Positions 8,265-18,993 of a stretch of DNA of 52,667 nucleotides are shown here, piece by piece. The DNA is taken from NCBI RefSeq assembly GCF_002086275.1, contig NZ_MVHT01000041.1:1-52667 (forward strand). The letters run 5' to 3'. Both the position numbers and the translations under genes were made by a program. Every line of letters starts with the position of its first letter. Within the stretch, counting starts at the first letter, position 1. Source of the DNA: Mycobacterium intermedium. Its GTDB lineage: Bacteria; Actinomycetota; Actinomycetes; Mycobacteriales; Mycobacteriaceae. The notes beneath the pieces are model-generated. The model was not told where the DNA came from, did no database searches, and saw nothing but the letters and a program-made list of their open reading frames with translations.

Positions 8265-10565
8265 TCAACCGCGGGCGAACGCGCGGTCGACCAGCGCCCC
8301 GATTGCCGGTGCCAGCAGCCTCGAGTATTCGATGGTCAGGTGGAATTGGTCCATGTAAAGCAGGGTGTCGCCGACGATGACGGGGCAGCGATTCCTGGTG
8401 CAGAAAAGTTCGGTGATGTCGGCGTACTGTCCGCCACCGGCCTCGGTGGCGGTGAACTCGGCTTCGATGCCAGATCGGTTGACCGCGACCGACATTGGCG
8501 GCGAACAAGCGGTTGCGTCATCGATGTTGCGCAGCAAGCATTGTGGAACGAGGGTGTTGTTCAGATTCGGGACCGGCCCGAGCACAAGCACTTTGGACCC
8601 AAGGCCGCGCAGCTGCTCCACCAGGCGGGTCAGGCCGGCGAGCCACGCCCTGTCGTATGACGTGAAACTTGTTCGCCAGCCGCCGCGGGCGTTGGCAACG
8701 TACCCCCGGAACATGTCCAGCACGATCAGCTGCGGTCGCTCGGCATGCAGCCGGGCCATGATGTTGGCGCGCCATTGCTCGCACCGATTGACCAGTTCGA
8801 CCAGCCGGTTGAAGAAGGGGTTGGTGACGAGCGGCAAATCCAGCAATGGACAGCCCGCCTTGGCCAGTGTTTCGACGCGCCAGGAGCGCTGCTCGGCAAT
8901 CTGCCGGAAAGCCGGGATCAACATCCCAGCGTGGGAGTCACCGACCAGGACCACCCTCGTCGGCGAGGCGGTATTGCCGGTCGCGCACTCGGGCTGACCA
9001 CCTTCAGAGGGCAAACGCAAGCAGCCATCGAATCTCAATTGCGCATATTCCGCCGCGGCAACGCCGAGCGACGGTTTGAGGTTGGACGGTACGGCCTCGA
9101 GGTCGGCAGATGCCGCGACGGCGGCTTGTATCTGAGCGAACGCGTACTGCACCGCAGCATCGTGTGCCTCAACGTTGTCCCCGGTCACAATCGGCGCCAC
9201 GGTGATCGCGGGTGTTGCTGCCGGTGCACCGCGCGCGACGATGGTCACCCACGACGACGACTGAACAAACATCACCGCGCAGAGTCCCGCTGCTACCGAC
9301 GACGCGAGGCCACCAACCGCCAGACTGGCGAAAGCGGACCCGCGCACGGGAGCCGCGAATCGCACGGGGTCCTCGATGAGACGCAGTGCCAGCACTGCCA
9401 GCCCAGCAGAAGCGAGGACCGCAACCAACCTGTCCACCAACCCGAGCGGGCCGCCGAATAGCGTTGGTGCGAGCACCATTACGGGCCAGTGCCACAGATA
9501 CCACGAGTACGACAACCGGCCGATCGACGTCATCGGTGGGGTGGCCAGGACCCTGCTACAACCCTGCGTCGCTGCCGCACAGCCGGCGCCGATCACCAGC
9601 ACCGCACCCGTTACCGGCAGCAGCGCCGCGGTGCCCGGATACACTGTATTCGAGCTGATTCCGTTGCAGGACAACAGGATCAGTGCCAATCCGGCCCATC
9701 CCACGGGCACCGCCGCTCGCGCTGGGAGCCGACCCCACCGCCCGGCCGTAAGTGCCACCAAGCCGCCGACGGCCAACTGCCAAGCCCGCGTCGGCAACGA
9801 GAAGAACGCCATCGCAGCCACTACGTAGGTCATCATGAGCGACAGGGCGAAAGACACCACCGCGACCAGTGCAAGGACGACCAGTAGCAGGGTCTTCGAC
9901 GGGCGACCGTCGGTGGTGGGGCGCCGTCGCATCCGCCGGACGAGCCTTGTCGCCAGGGCGATGCCCACGATCAGCACCGGCCACACCAAATAAAACTGCT
10001 CCTCCACGCCCAGCGACCAGTAGTGCTGAAACGGTGAGTGCGACACGTCGCGGCCGAAATAGTCGACCCCTTGGTAGATGAACCAGTAGTTGCCGACGTA
10101 CAGCGCAGACGCGAACCCGTCCATCAGGACGCCTTGAAAGTCCAACGCGGGCAACAAGATCGCCGCGGCTATCACGGTGACGACGATTACCGTGGCCGAC
10201 GCCGGCAGCAGTCGGCGCGCACGCGCCCCATAGAAGCGGCGCAGCGTGACGGTGCCGGTGCTGCTGACCTCGCGCCACAGCAGACTGGTGATCAAGAAAC
10301 CTGAAATGACGAAGAACACGTCCACGCCGACGAAGCCACCGCCCACACCGGGCACATCGGCGTGAAAGAGGACAACGGCCAGCACCGCCACGGCGCGTAG
10401 CCCCTCGATGTCACCCCGAAATCCCGCCGGGACCGATTTCTGAGCGGGTACGCGGTGGGAAGGCATTTCCGTTCGCGTACGTGTGACCACCTGCGCCCCT
10501 GCTACTCGGCGGAGCGTCGGCGCGACGGACGAAGACTTGTCTTCGGTCGGTGCCTCATAGGTCAT
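8265..10565 (-). CDS. Membrane acyltransferase 3 (OafA/YrhL type) fused to an SGNH domain
   Basis: The 766-residue protein begins at the ATG at 10565, which has a GGGGGA ribosome site. The frame is open to 10661 without a better start. Residues about 40-410 form the ten-helix acyltransferase-3 domain, with the catalytic His in AVVLFHADVPGVGGGFVGVD and the FFVISGFLIT block. The C-terminal ~280 residues form an extracytoplasmic SGNH hydrolase-like domain with the block GDSHAGM and a terminal DQFH motif. Such fusions O-acetylate or O-acylate cell-envelope glycans or glycolipids. The acceptor is unknown. It sits alone, next to a CO dehydrogenase operon it is unlikely to serve. Confidence 0.9.
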   Translation of the reverse strand: MTYEAPTEDKSSSVAPTLRRVAGAQVVTRTRTEMPSHRVPAQKSVPAGFRGDIEGLRAVAVLAVVLFHADVPGVGGGFVGVDVFFVISGFLITSLLWREVSSTGTVTLRRFYGARARRLLPASATVIVVTVIAAAILLPALDFQGVLMDGFASALYVGNYWFIYQGVDYFGRDVSHSPFQHYWSLGVEEQFYLVWPVLIVGIALATRLVRRMRRRPTTDGRPSKTLLLVVLALVAVVSFALSLMMTYVVAAMAFFSLPTRAWQLAVGGLVALTAGRWGRLPARAAVPVGWAGLALILLSCNGISSNTVYPGTAALLPVTGAVLVIGAGCAAATQGCSRVLATPPMTSIGRLSYSWYLWHWPVMVLAPTLFGGPLGLVDRLVAVLASAGLAVLALRLIEDPVRFAAPVRGSAFASLAVGGLASSVAAGLCAVMFVQSSSWVTIVARGAPAATPAITVAPIVTGDNVEAHDAAVQYAFAQIQAAVAASADLEAVPSNLKPSLGVAAAEYAQLRFDGCLRLPSEGGQPECATGNTASPTRVVLVGDSHAGMLIPAFRQIAEQRSWRVETLAKAGCPLLDLPLVTNPFFNRLVELVNRCEQWRANIMARLHAERPQLIVLDMFRGYVANARGGWRTSFTSYDRAWLAGLTRLVEQLRGLGSKVLVLGPVPNLNNTLVPQCLLRNIDDATACSPPMSVAVNRSGIEAEFTATEAGGGQYADITELFCTRNRCPVIVGDTLLYMDQFHLTIEYSRLLAPAIGALVDRAFARG

Positions 10566-10884
10566 GACGTTCCCCCGTTTCGCCAACATCAAGTGACGAA
10601 CCCTGTGCCGTAGCGGGACGCCAGGACACACTTTAAAGCTATAGTTTCGTTCATGGGACATAAATCGATAATTGACATCTAAGCAATCTTTTTAGTGTTT
10701 CCGTACCGTCAATTGGCCCAGGGGACCATATCCGTGCCGAGAGGTTGGCTTTCGGGGGTCCGAAGATGCCGGGATCAAGGCCTCGACGTCGAAACGATGC
10801 GCAGAAACTCAGGTCGTCGGCGAATTCGCCGGTGGAGCCCCCCAACCGTCGGGGTCCGGTGTCACCGAAGCGGTCCGCCCGGTC
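10566..10884. other. Intergenic region between CoxE gene end and acyltransferase start
   Basis: About 320 bp hold no gene that I can support; the short frames here have no recognisable product. The segment at about 10630-10700 is clearly richer in A+T than its surroundings (for example tttaaagctatag and ataaatcgataattgac) and probably holds the leftward promoter of the acyltransferase gene. No clear -35/-10 pair can be fixed. The part at 10700-10884 has no recognisable structure. Confidence 0.5.
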
Positions 10885-12105
10885 TTAGTGCGGCTGCGCC
10901 CTATCGGCCACGGCCTGCACAACCTCATACAGGGCATTGAGCGAATGCGCCGGCAAGAACATGTCGCAATACGGCAGGGCGGCCGCCATGGAACCGGCCA
11001 GCGGCTGAAAGCCGGGCTGGGCGGCACGAGGATTCAGCCAAACGAGCGTGTGGACGCGACGACGCAGCCTGGCGAGCGCGTGTTCGAGCACCTCGGGCGG
11101 ATCGCTGTCCCAACCATCCGACGCCACGATCACCACCGCGCCACGTAATGCGTTGCCATGCGGAGGCGCCAATAGGGCGGCGATGCTGCCCCCTATGGAA
11201 GTGCCGCCATAGCGGTCGGTCACTTTGGCGTTGGCCCGTTCCAGCGCCACCTCCGCCGAGCGATGCGACAGCACCGGGGTGAGCCGGGTTAATGACGTCG
11301 AGAAGGCGAAGACCTCCGGCCGAATCCGCGCCTGATGCAACATCGCCGCGCGCATCAGGTGCAGGTACATCATGGCGTAGGGCTGCATCGACCGACTGAC
11401 GTCACAAACCAGCACTACCCGGCGGGGCCGTAATCTCGGCCGAGTTCGCGCCAGGCGCACCGCTTCCCAGCCGGTTGAGCGCGACGCCTTCATCGTGGCG
11501 CGCAGGTCGATGCGTTTACCGTGCGGACTTGGTTCGATCCGCATGCTGCGTCGCCGGGGCCAGTGCTGTACCGAGGATTCCAGCCAGGAGCCGAGCAGAC
11601 GCAGGTCCTCCGGATCGAATTCGTCGAACGGTTCGTCTGCCAACGCCGCGAGGCGGCTAGGCAGCAGGTCGGGCAGCTCAACGCTGGCGCCGCCACCGTC
11701 GTCGGAGGCGGCGGGCGTCCGCGTCGCCCACGGCACCGACTCGGCCTCGCCGCCCGACGACCTGACCGCGGGAACGAGGATGCCGGCCGCCGGTGTCTTT
11801 GGGCCCGCAATCGGCAGGACCGACTCAGGAGTTCTGGTGTCGCCAGGTTGAACGCTCCCGAAGATCTCGCCCACCACCGCCTCGAAGACGGGCAGCTCTT
11901 CCATCCGGTTGACCAGGGTTAGCCGCGTCGCCCAATACAGTTCCGTGCGGGTGTTGGGCACCAGGTGCCGCAGCGCCTGCACGAAACTTGCTTGGCCACT
12001 ACCAGGTACCGACACGCCGGCGCCACGCAGACGCGCGACCATCGCGGCCGCGAATGCCGCCAGGTCGACGCCACGCAGCAGGGGTGGGGTTGGGGGTGGG
12101 GTCAC
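10885..12105 (-). CDS. coxE: CoxE-like VWA-domain protein of the CO dehydrogenase operon (Rv0368c-like)
   Basis: The 406-residue protein carries a C-terminal von Willebrand A domain with the MIDAS motif DVSRSM at about residue 235. The N-terminal half is a helical CoxE-type region. CoxE proteins pair with the MoxR ATPase CoxD and are needed to mature the molybdenum-copper centre. I choose the GTG at 12105, 5 bp after the CoxG stop and behind GGAGA. A further GTG at 12135 would overlap coxG by 25 bp. It is the last gene of the leftward cox operon. Confidence 0.85.
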   Translation of the reverse strand: MTPPPTPPLLRGVDLAAFAAAMVARLRGAGVSVPGSGQASFVQALRHLVPNTRTELYWATRLTLVNRMEELPVFEAVVGEIFGSVQPGDTRTPESVLPIAGPKTPAAGILVPAVRSSGGEAESVPWATRTPAASDDGGGASVELPDLLPSRLAALADEPFDEFDPEDLRLLGSWLESSVQHWPRRRSMRIEPSPHGKRIDLRATMKASRSTGWEAVRLARTRPRLRPRRVVLVCDVSRSMQPYAMMYLHLMRAAMLHQARIRPEVFAFSTSLTRLTPVLSHRSAEVALERANAKVTDRYGGTSIGGSIAALLAPPHGNALRGAVVIVASDGWDSDPPEVLEHALARLRRRVHTLVWLNPRAAQPGFQPLAGSMAAALPYCDMFLPAHSLNALYEVVQAVADRAQPH

Positions 12106-12110
12106 CGCGA

Positions 12111-12773
12111 TTAGCGTCTCCGCCAGAACACCCACAGCAGCACCAGCAGCGCTACCACGGCAAGTCCTGCGGCGCCGTACTTCTTCAGTTGCTCTCCCCC
12201 GGCGAGCTCCAGCAGATCAATGGGAGCCGGCTCGGAGTCGGCCGGAGCGGCGTGGGCTTCGGTGCCGGCGTCCGGCGATCCCGGCGCCGCGGCGGTGGCC
12301 GGACTGGCGGCGGCTGCTGCCGGTGCGTTCTCGGCCTTCAGTTCGGCCTCGAGCGAATCGACGAACTGGCCCAGCAGCTTCTCGGACACCTGCTGCAGCA
12401 TTCCGCTACCGAATTGGGCCAACTTGCCGACGATCTTCAGGTCGGTGTCCACGGTGACCCGGGTGCGCTCGCCGTCCTCGTGAAGCTGGGCGGTGACCGT
12501 GGCAGCCGCGTTGCCGGTGCCGCGCGCCTCCTTGCCCTTGCCGTCGATCACCGCCCGGTGCTGGTCACGGTCCTGCTCGACGAAGCGCACCTTGCCGCTG
12601 AACTCACTGGTGACCGGACCGACCTTGACCTTCACCTTCCCCAGGTAGTCGTCGCCCTCGTGGCCGATCAGCTGCGCGCCAGGCATGAGTGGGATCACCC
12701 GCTCCAGGTCACACAGCACGTCCCAGGCCTGCTCGATCGGCGCACTGACGGTGAACTCGTTGGCAATCTTCAT
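12111..12773 (-). CDS. coxG: CoxG-like SRPBCC protein with C-terminal membrane anchor (Rv0369c-like)
   Basis: Residues 1 to about 145 form a START/SRPBCC-type CoxG domain (opening KIANEFTVSAPIEQAWDVL). A low-complexity Ala/Pro linker follows, then one C-terminal helix (YGAAGLAVVALLVLLWVF) ending in basic residues. In Oligotropha, CoxG recruits CO dehydrogenase to the cytoplasmic membrane, and the tail anchor here fits that role. In mycobacteria, CoxG has also been proposed to bind menaquinone and carry electrons from the enzyme to the respiratory chain. AAAGGA precedes the ATG at 12773. It lies 12 bp after the MoxR stop. Confidence 0.88.
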   Translation of the reverse strand: MKIANEFTVSAPIEQAWDVLCDLERVIPLMPGAQLIGHEGDDYLGKVKVKVGPVTSEFSGKVRFVEQDRDQHRAVIDGKGKEARGTGNAAATVTAQLHEDGERTRVTVDTDLKIVGKLAQFGSGMLQQVSEKLLGQFVDSLEAELKAENAPAAAAASPATAAAPGSPDAGTEAHAAPADSEPAPIDLLELAGGEQLKKYGAAGLAVVALLVLLWVFWRRR

Positions 12774-12785
12774 GCTTGAGTCCTT

Positions 12786-13664
12786 TCAGGTACGGCTGTA
12801 CTCGATGAACGCATCGCGGATCAGTGTTCGGTCGTCGGGGGTCTTGGCCAGCGCCCCGAGGGTGGCCAGCGCGGTCTCAACCGACTCGTCGACGAGGTCG
12901 GACACCCGCAGCGACACCAATGCGGCGAGCCAGTCGATGGTCTCGGCCACCCCGGGCGGTTTGTCCAAGTCGAGATCGCGTGCGCGCCCGACGAATTGGG
13001 TGGCGTGTTCGATCAGCGGCGCCGACGCTCCGGGTACTGTCCGGCGCACGATCGCGGCCGCCCGCGCCGGTTCCGGGTAGTCGATCCAGTGGTAGAGGCA
13101 GCGACGCCGGAGGGCATCATGCAGGTCGCGGCTGCGATTGGAGGTGAGCACCGCGATGGGCGGGCGCTCGGCGACAAAGGTGCCGAGTTCGGGAACGGTG
13201 ACGGTGGATTCGCCGAGAAACTCCAGCAGCAGAGCTTCGAATTCGTCGTCAGCGCGGTCGATTTCGTCTATCAACAGTACCGGAGAGGTCGGACCGCGAT
13301 GCCGCACACACTGCAGGATGGGACGATCCACCAGATACTTCTCGGTGTACAGGTCGGCCTCGTCGATGGCCGCACCCTGCGCCTCGGCCAACCGGATGGA
13401 CAATAGCTGACGCTGATAGTTCCAGTCGTACAACGCTTCGCCGGCGGTCAGCCCCTCGTAACACTGCAACCGAACCAAGGGCGTATCTAGCACCGCGGCA
13501 AGGGTTTTGGCAGCTGTCGTCTTACCGACACCGGGCTCACCTTCGAGCAGCAGCGGCCTACCCAGCGAGACGGCCAGGTAGATCGCGGACGCGGTTCCGG
13601 TGTCGAGCAGGTAATCGTGCGAGTCGAATTGGCGGGCCAGGTCGCCGGGTCCGGTGAACATCAT
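12786..13664 (-). CDS. coxD: MoxR-family AAA+ ATPase, CoxD-like (Rv0370c-like)
   Basis: The 292-residue ATPase has a Walker A motif GEPGVGKTT near residue 42, Walker B LLIDEIDRAD near residue 105 and sensor-1 TSNRSRDL. MoxR proteins with CoxE act as chaperones or metal insertases. In Oligotropha, CoxD is required to sulfurate the molybdenum centre. The start codons (tandem ATG at 13664 and 13661) overlap the stop of the MobA-like gene, indicating translational coupling. Confidence 0.9.
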   Translation of the reverse strand: MMFTGPGDLARQFDSHDYLLDTGTASAIYLAVSLGRPLLLEGEPGVGKTTAAKTLAAVLDTPLVRLQCYEGLTAGEALYDWNYQRQLLSIRLAEAQGAAIDEADLYTEKYLVDRPILQCVRHRGPTSPVLLIDEIDRADDEFEALLLEFLGESTVTVPELGTFVAERPPIAVLTSNRSRDLHDALRRRCLYHWIDYPEPARAAAIVRRTVPGASAPLIEHATQFVGRARDLDLDKPPGVAETIDWLAALVSLRVSDLVDESVETALATLGALAKTPDDRTLIRDAFIEYSRT

Positions 13665-14263
13665 GCGCGCGCTCCACTGCCAGCAGTAGCCAACAGGCGC
13701 TGGTAGTCATCCCAAGTGTCGACGTCAAGCGGCACGGGGCCGTCCACGGCGAGTTCGTCAACCTGATGGCGGCCGGACTCGATCAGCTTCCAGACCCCCT
13801 TGTCGCCGTGCAAAGCGGATAGTTGGTCGAATACGTTGCGGCCGAACCAGAACGGATGCCCAATACCGTCCGCGTAGTGACATACCAGGATATCGGCACC
13901 GCGCAAACTGATCACCCGACGGATCGTTGCGGGGTCAACCCCCGGTTGGTCACCGAGCATCAGGACGATGCCGTCGGCGCGCGGGTCCACCCGTTGCAGT
14001 GCGGCGCGCAGGGACGCCGAGCAGCCGGTGCCGCTGTCTCCAACCGTCACCACTTCCGCTCGGTGCAGCGGCACTTGCTCGCGAATGGTCCGCGCCGTCT
14101 CCGCGCCGCCACCGAGGGTGACGATCAGTTGGTCGAACCCGACGGTCCGGGCGACGTCGAGGGTCGCGCCGAGCAGGGTGGTATTGCCGTATGGCAGTAG
14201 CTGTTTGGGCGTACCGAGCCGACGCGACCGTCCGGCCGCCAGCACGACACCGGTGACAGTCAT
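13661..14263 (-). CDS. MobA-like nucleotidyltransferase (Rv0371c-like)
   Basis: The 200-residue protein starts at the ATG at 14263 with the nucleotidyltransferase motif VVLAAGRSRRLGTPKQLLPYG, the family of MobA, MocA and CoxI-associated enzymes that attach a nucleotide (CMP or GMP) to molybdopterin. GDQPGVDP near residue 100 is the metal-binding block. The frame runs on to 14380, but that extension lies inside the preceding gene and lacks family similarity. Its start overlaps the stop of the XdhC-YHS gene (ATGA). Making the MCD form of the cofactor for CO dehydrogenase is the likely role. Confidence 0.87.
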   Translation of the reverse strand: MTVTGVVLAAGRSRRLGTPKQLLPYGNTTLLGATLDVARTVGFDQLIVTLGGGAETARTIREQVPLHRAEVVTVGDSGTGCSASLRAALQRVDPRADGIVLMLGDQPGVDPATIRRVISLRGADILVCHYADGIGHPFWFGRNVFDQLSALHGDKGVWKLIESGRHQVDELAVDGPVPLDVDTWDDYQRLLATAGSGARA

Positions 14264-15147
14264 GCGCCGACACTGCGGCTGGCAAAAGCCGTCCGGCAGC
14301 CCGGACAGCAGAACCAGTAATCCACGCCGCCGAGTTGGAGGTGCTCGGTGTCGGGGGCGATGGTCACCGTCATGCCGCACACGGGGTCTGTCGCTTGGTG
14401 TGGGGCTTGCGCCGGTGGTTCGCTCAACGGACGTGAGATGCCGTCGCGGCGCAGAGCGGCGACGAGTTCGGCGGCGATCGCCACGGCGATCTCGGCCGGG
14501 GTCTTCGCGCCGATGGGCAATCCGACCGGCGTGTGCACGCGAGCCCGCTCGGCATCGGTGAGTTCGAGCTGCTCGAGGATCGCCGCGCCGCGCACCTTGC
14601 TTGCCACCAGCCCGATGTACCCGACGCCATTATCCAGTGCGGCGCGGATCATTTCGGCTTCCGGCCCGCCATGGCTGGCGATCACCACCGCCGAGGTGTC
14701 GGCGAGGTCGGTTTCGCGCCGTGCGTCATAGCCGAGAACTTCGCACACCTGGATCAGTGCCTCGGCGATCGGGGTGGCACCCTCGACCCGGATCAGTGGC
14801 GCCGGCAACTGCGGCGTCAGGAAAATTTCCAGCGACCCGCCGGACAGGCACGGGTTGACCACCACACAGGCGCCCGGGGCCTCCGGAAAGTGAATGTCGC
14901 CGTCGGGCAGTACGCGCAGCAACACGCTCTCGCCGGCCTGCAAGGCGCCGAGCGCGGCCTTGCGGACGGAGTTCTGCGCGCACTGACCGCCGACGAAACC
15001 TTCAATGGTGCCGTCCGGCAACAGGATCGCCTCGTCCCCGGGCCGCACCGAAGTGGGCTGCTGGGCACGGACCACCGTCGCGTGCACAAAGGGCGTGCGC
15101 GCGGCGATCAGTTGGGCGGCCCGTTCGCTTATCGTGGTGTGCGAAAT
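14260..15147 (-). CDS. XdhC/CoxI-type cofactor maturation protein with C-terminal YHS domain (Rv0372c-like)
   Basis: Residues from the start to about 245 resemble XdhC: an N-terminal XdhC/CoxI domain (GTIEGFVGGQCAQNSVRKAA) and a Rossmann-like domain with VVIASHGGPEAEMI. The last ~45 residues form a YHS/TRASH-type metal domain (DPVCGMTV, then YWFCCPGCRTAF). Family members bind and protect molybdopterin cofactor for xanthine-dehydrogenase-type enzymes. The conserved N-terminus (SERAAQLIAARTPF) extends 21 codons upstream of the first GTG (15087). No ATG or GTG is available there. An ATT at 15147 lies 9 nt after AGGAGG and is proposed as the start (295 residues); 15087 is the fallback. Confidence 0.8.
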   Translation of the reverse strand: MSHTTISERAAQLIAARTPFVHATVVRAQQPTSVRPGDEAILLPDGTIEGFVGGQCAQNSVRKAALGALQAGESVLLRVLPDGDIHFPEAPGACVVVNPCLSGGSLEIFLTPQLPAPLIRVEGATPIAEALIQVCEVLGYDARRETDLADTSAVVIASHGGPEAEMIRAALDNGVGYIGLVASKVRGAAILEQLELTDAERARVHTPVGLPIGAKTPAEIAVAIAAELVAALRRDGISRPLSEPPAQAPHQATDPVCGMTVTIAPDTEHLQLGGVDYWFCCPGCRTAFASRSVGA

Positions 15148-15174
15148 TGCGCCACTCCTCCTATCAACTCGTAT

Positions 15175-17570
<2,396 letters not shown>

Positions 17571-17574
<4 letters not shown>

Positions 17575-18068
17575 GATGTCGCCTCCGCGGCCTCCACTGC
17601 TTGGCCCGTACTGTGCTGCGCCGCCCATTGAATGGACCGCACGATCGTGGTGTATCCGGTGCATCTGCATATCTGCCCGGAGATGGCTTCCCGAATGGTT
17701 TGTTCGTCCGGGTCGGGGTCACGGTCTAGCAGGGCGCGGGCGGTGATCATCATTCCCGGCGTGCAGAATCCACACTGCAGTCCATGGCAGCGCATGAACC
17801 CCTCTTGCACCGGGTCCAGCGTGCCATCCGGCGCGGCCAAGCCCTCGACCGTCCGGACACTGTGACCAGAGGCCATGACGGCGAGCATCGTGCAGGACTT
17901 CACCGGTACGCCGTCCACGTCGACCACGCAGGTTCCGCAGTTGCTGGTGTCGCAACCCCAGTGCGTTCCGGTGAGGCCTAACTGGTCACGCAGGAAGTGC
18001 ACCAGCAGCATCCTCGGTTCGACCTCGGCGCTCACCTGTTCGCCATTGACGGTCATGTTTACCTGCAT
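17571..18068 (-). CDS. coxS: Aerobic carbon monoxide dehydrogenase, small (2x[2Fe-2S]) subunit
   Basis: The 165-residue iron-sulfur subunit carries electrons from the molybdenum-copper site to FAD. The plant-ferredoxin-type cluster ligands are CDTSNCGTC near residues 39-47 with a fourth Cys in VKSC. The second cluster ligands are in CGFCTPGM and CRCTGY. The ATG at 18068 directly follows the coxM stop; an in-frame ATG four codons later is possible. The C-terminal ~15 residues (Ala/Glu-rich) are not conserved in the family. Order M-S-L is typical of form I operons. Confidence 0.95.
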
Positions 18069-18070
18069 GG

Positions 18071-18961
18071 TTAGTTTCCTTCCGGCGCAACTTGTTCGCG
18101 CACACGTTGGGCTGCCGTGCGCAGCGTTCGGATGGTCAGTTCTGAGGCGAGGTGCCGCTTGTACTCGGCGCTGCCGCGGACGTCGGACACCGGTTCGCAG
18201 GCTCGCGCGGCCCGGCGACCGGCCTCGGCGAAGACCTCTTCGGTGGCGGGTTGGCCGACCAGCGACTCGCTCAACTCGGCCAGCGCTGCGCGGTCGGGAT
18301 TCACCGCGGTCAGGCCGACCCGGGCGGCGGCTATCGAGTCTCCGTCGAGGGTGAGGCTAGCCCCAGCCGCCGTGATGGCCCAGTCACCGACCCGCCGTTC
18401 CACCTTCGCGTAGGCGCTGGAGGTGTTGTGGCGCACTGGGATTCGGGCTTCGATCAGGATCTCGTTGGGCGCCACCGCGGTTTCGTACGGGCCCACCAGA
18501 AAGTCGTCGATCGCGATCTCGCGCTCGCCCGACGGCCCGCGCACCAGGCAGACGGCGTTGAGCACCTCGCACACGGTGGACAGGTCCTCGGCGGGATCGG
18601 CCTGGCACAGCGAACCGCCCAGGGTGCCGCGATTGCGGACCACCGGATCGGCGATCACCCGTTCGGCGTCCCGGAAGATGGGGCACACCGCCGCCAGGGT
18701 GTCCGACTCGAGAATTTCGCGATGTCTGGTCATTGCACCGATGCGCACCAGGGTGGGATCGGTGATCACGTATCCCAGCTCCGGCACCAGGTCGTTGATG
18801 TCGACGAGGTATTCGGGGTTGGCGATGCGCAGCTTCATCATCGGCAGCAGGCTGTGTCCGCCGGCGACTAGGCGAGCGGTATCGCCCAACCGGTCAAGCA
18901 GTCCGATCGCGTGATCGACGCTCGTCGCACGTTCGTATTCGAAGGGCCCTGGTACTTGCAT
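18071..18961 (-). CDS. coxM: Aerobic carbon monoxide dehydrogenase, medium (FAD) subunit
   Basis: The 296-residue flavoprotein subunit has both FAD-binding signatures of the family: AGGHS near residue 33 and TLGGSLCQADP near residue 111. A CO_deh_flav_C-type C-terminal domain follows. The start chosen is the ATG at 18961 (MQVPGPFEYERATS), because the upstream 12 codons to 18997 overlap the XdhC gene and carry no family similarity. It sits 32 bp after the XdhC stop and 2 bp before coxS. Confidence 0.95.
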   Translation of the reverse strand: MQVPGPFEYERATSVDHAIGLLDRLGDTARLVAGGHSLLPMMKLRIANPEYLVDINDLVPELGYVITDPTLVRIGAMTRHREILESDTLAAVCPIFRDAERVIADPVVRNRGTLGGSLCQADPAEDLSTVCEVLNAVCLVRGPSGEREIAIDDFLVGPYETAVAPNEILIEARIPVRHNTSSAYAKVERRVGDWAITAAGASLTLDGDSIAAARVGLTAVNPDRAALAELSESLVGQPATEEVFAEAGRRAARACEPVSDVRGSAEYKRHLASELTIRTLRTAAQRVREQVAPEGN

Positions 18962-18993
18962 GGTCGGAAGTCTCCGCCCGAGCTGACAGGGCG

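Noticed and set aside
10651..10940. Small frames of 64 and 81 residues between the acyltransferase and coxE genes
   Set aside because: No ribosome site, no conserved motif, and the DNA looks like promoter/intergenic sequence.
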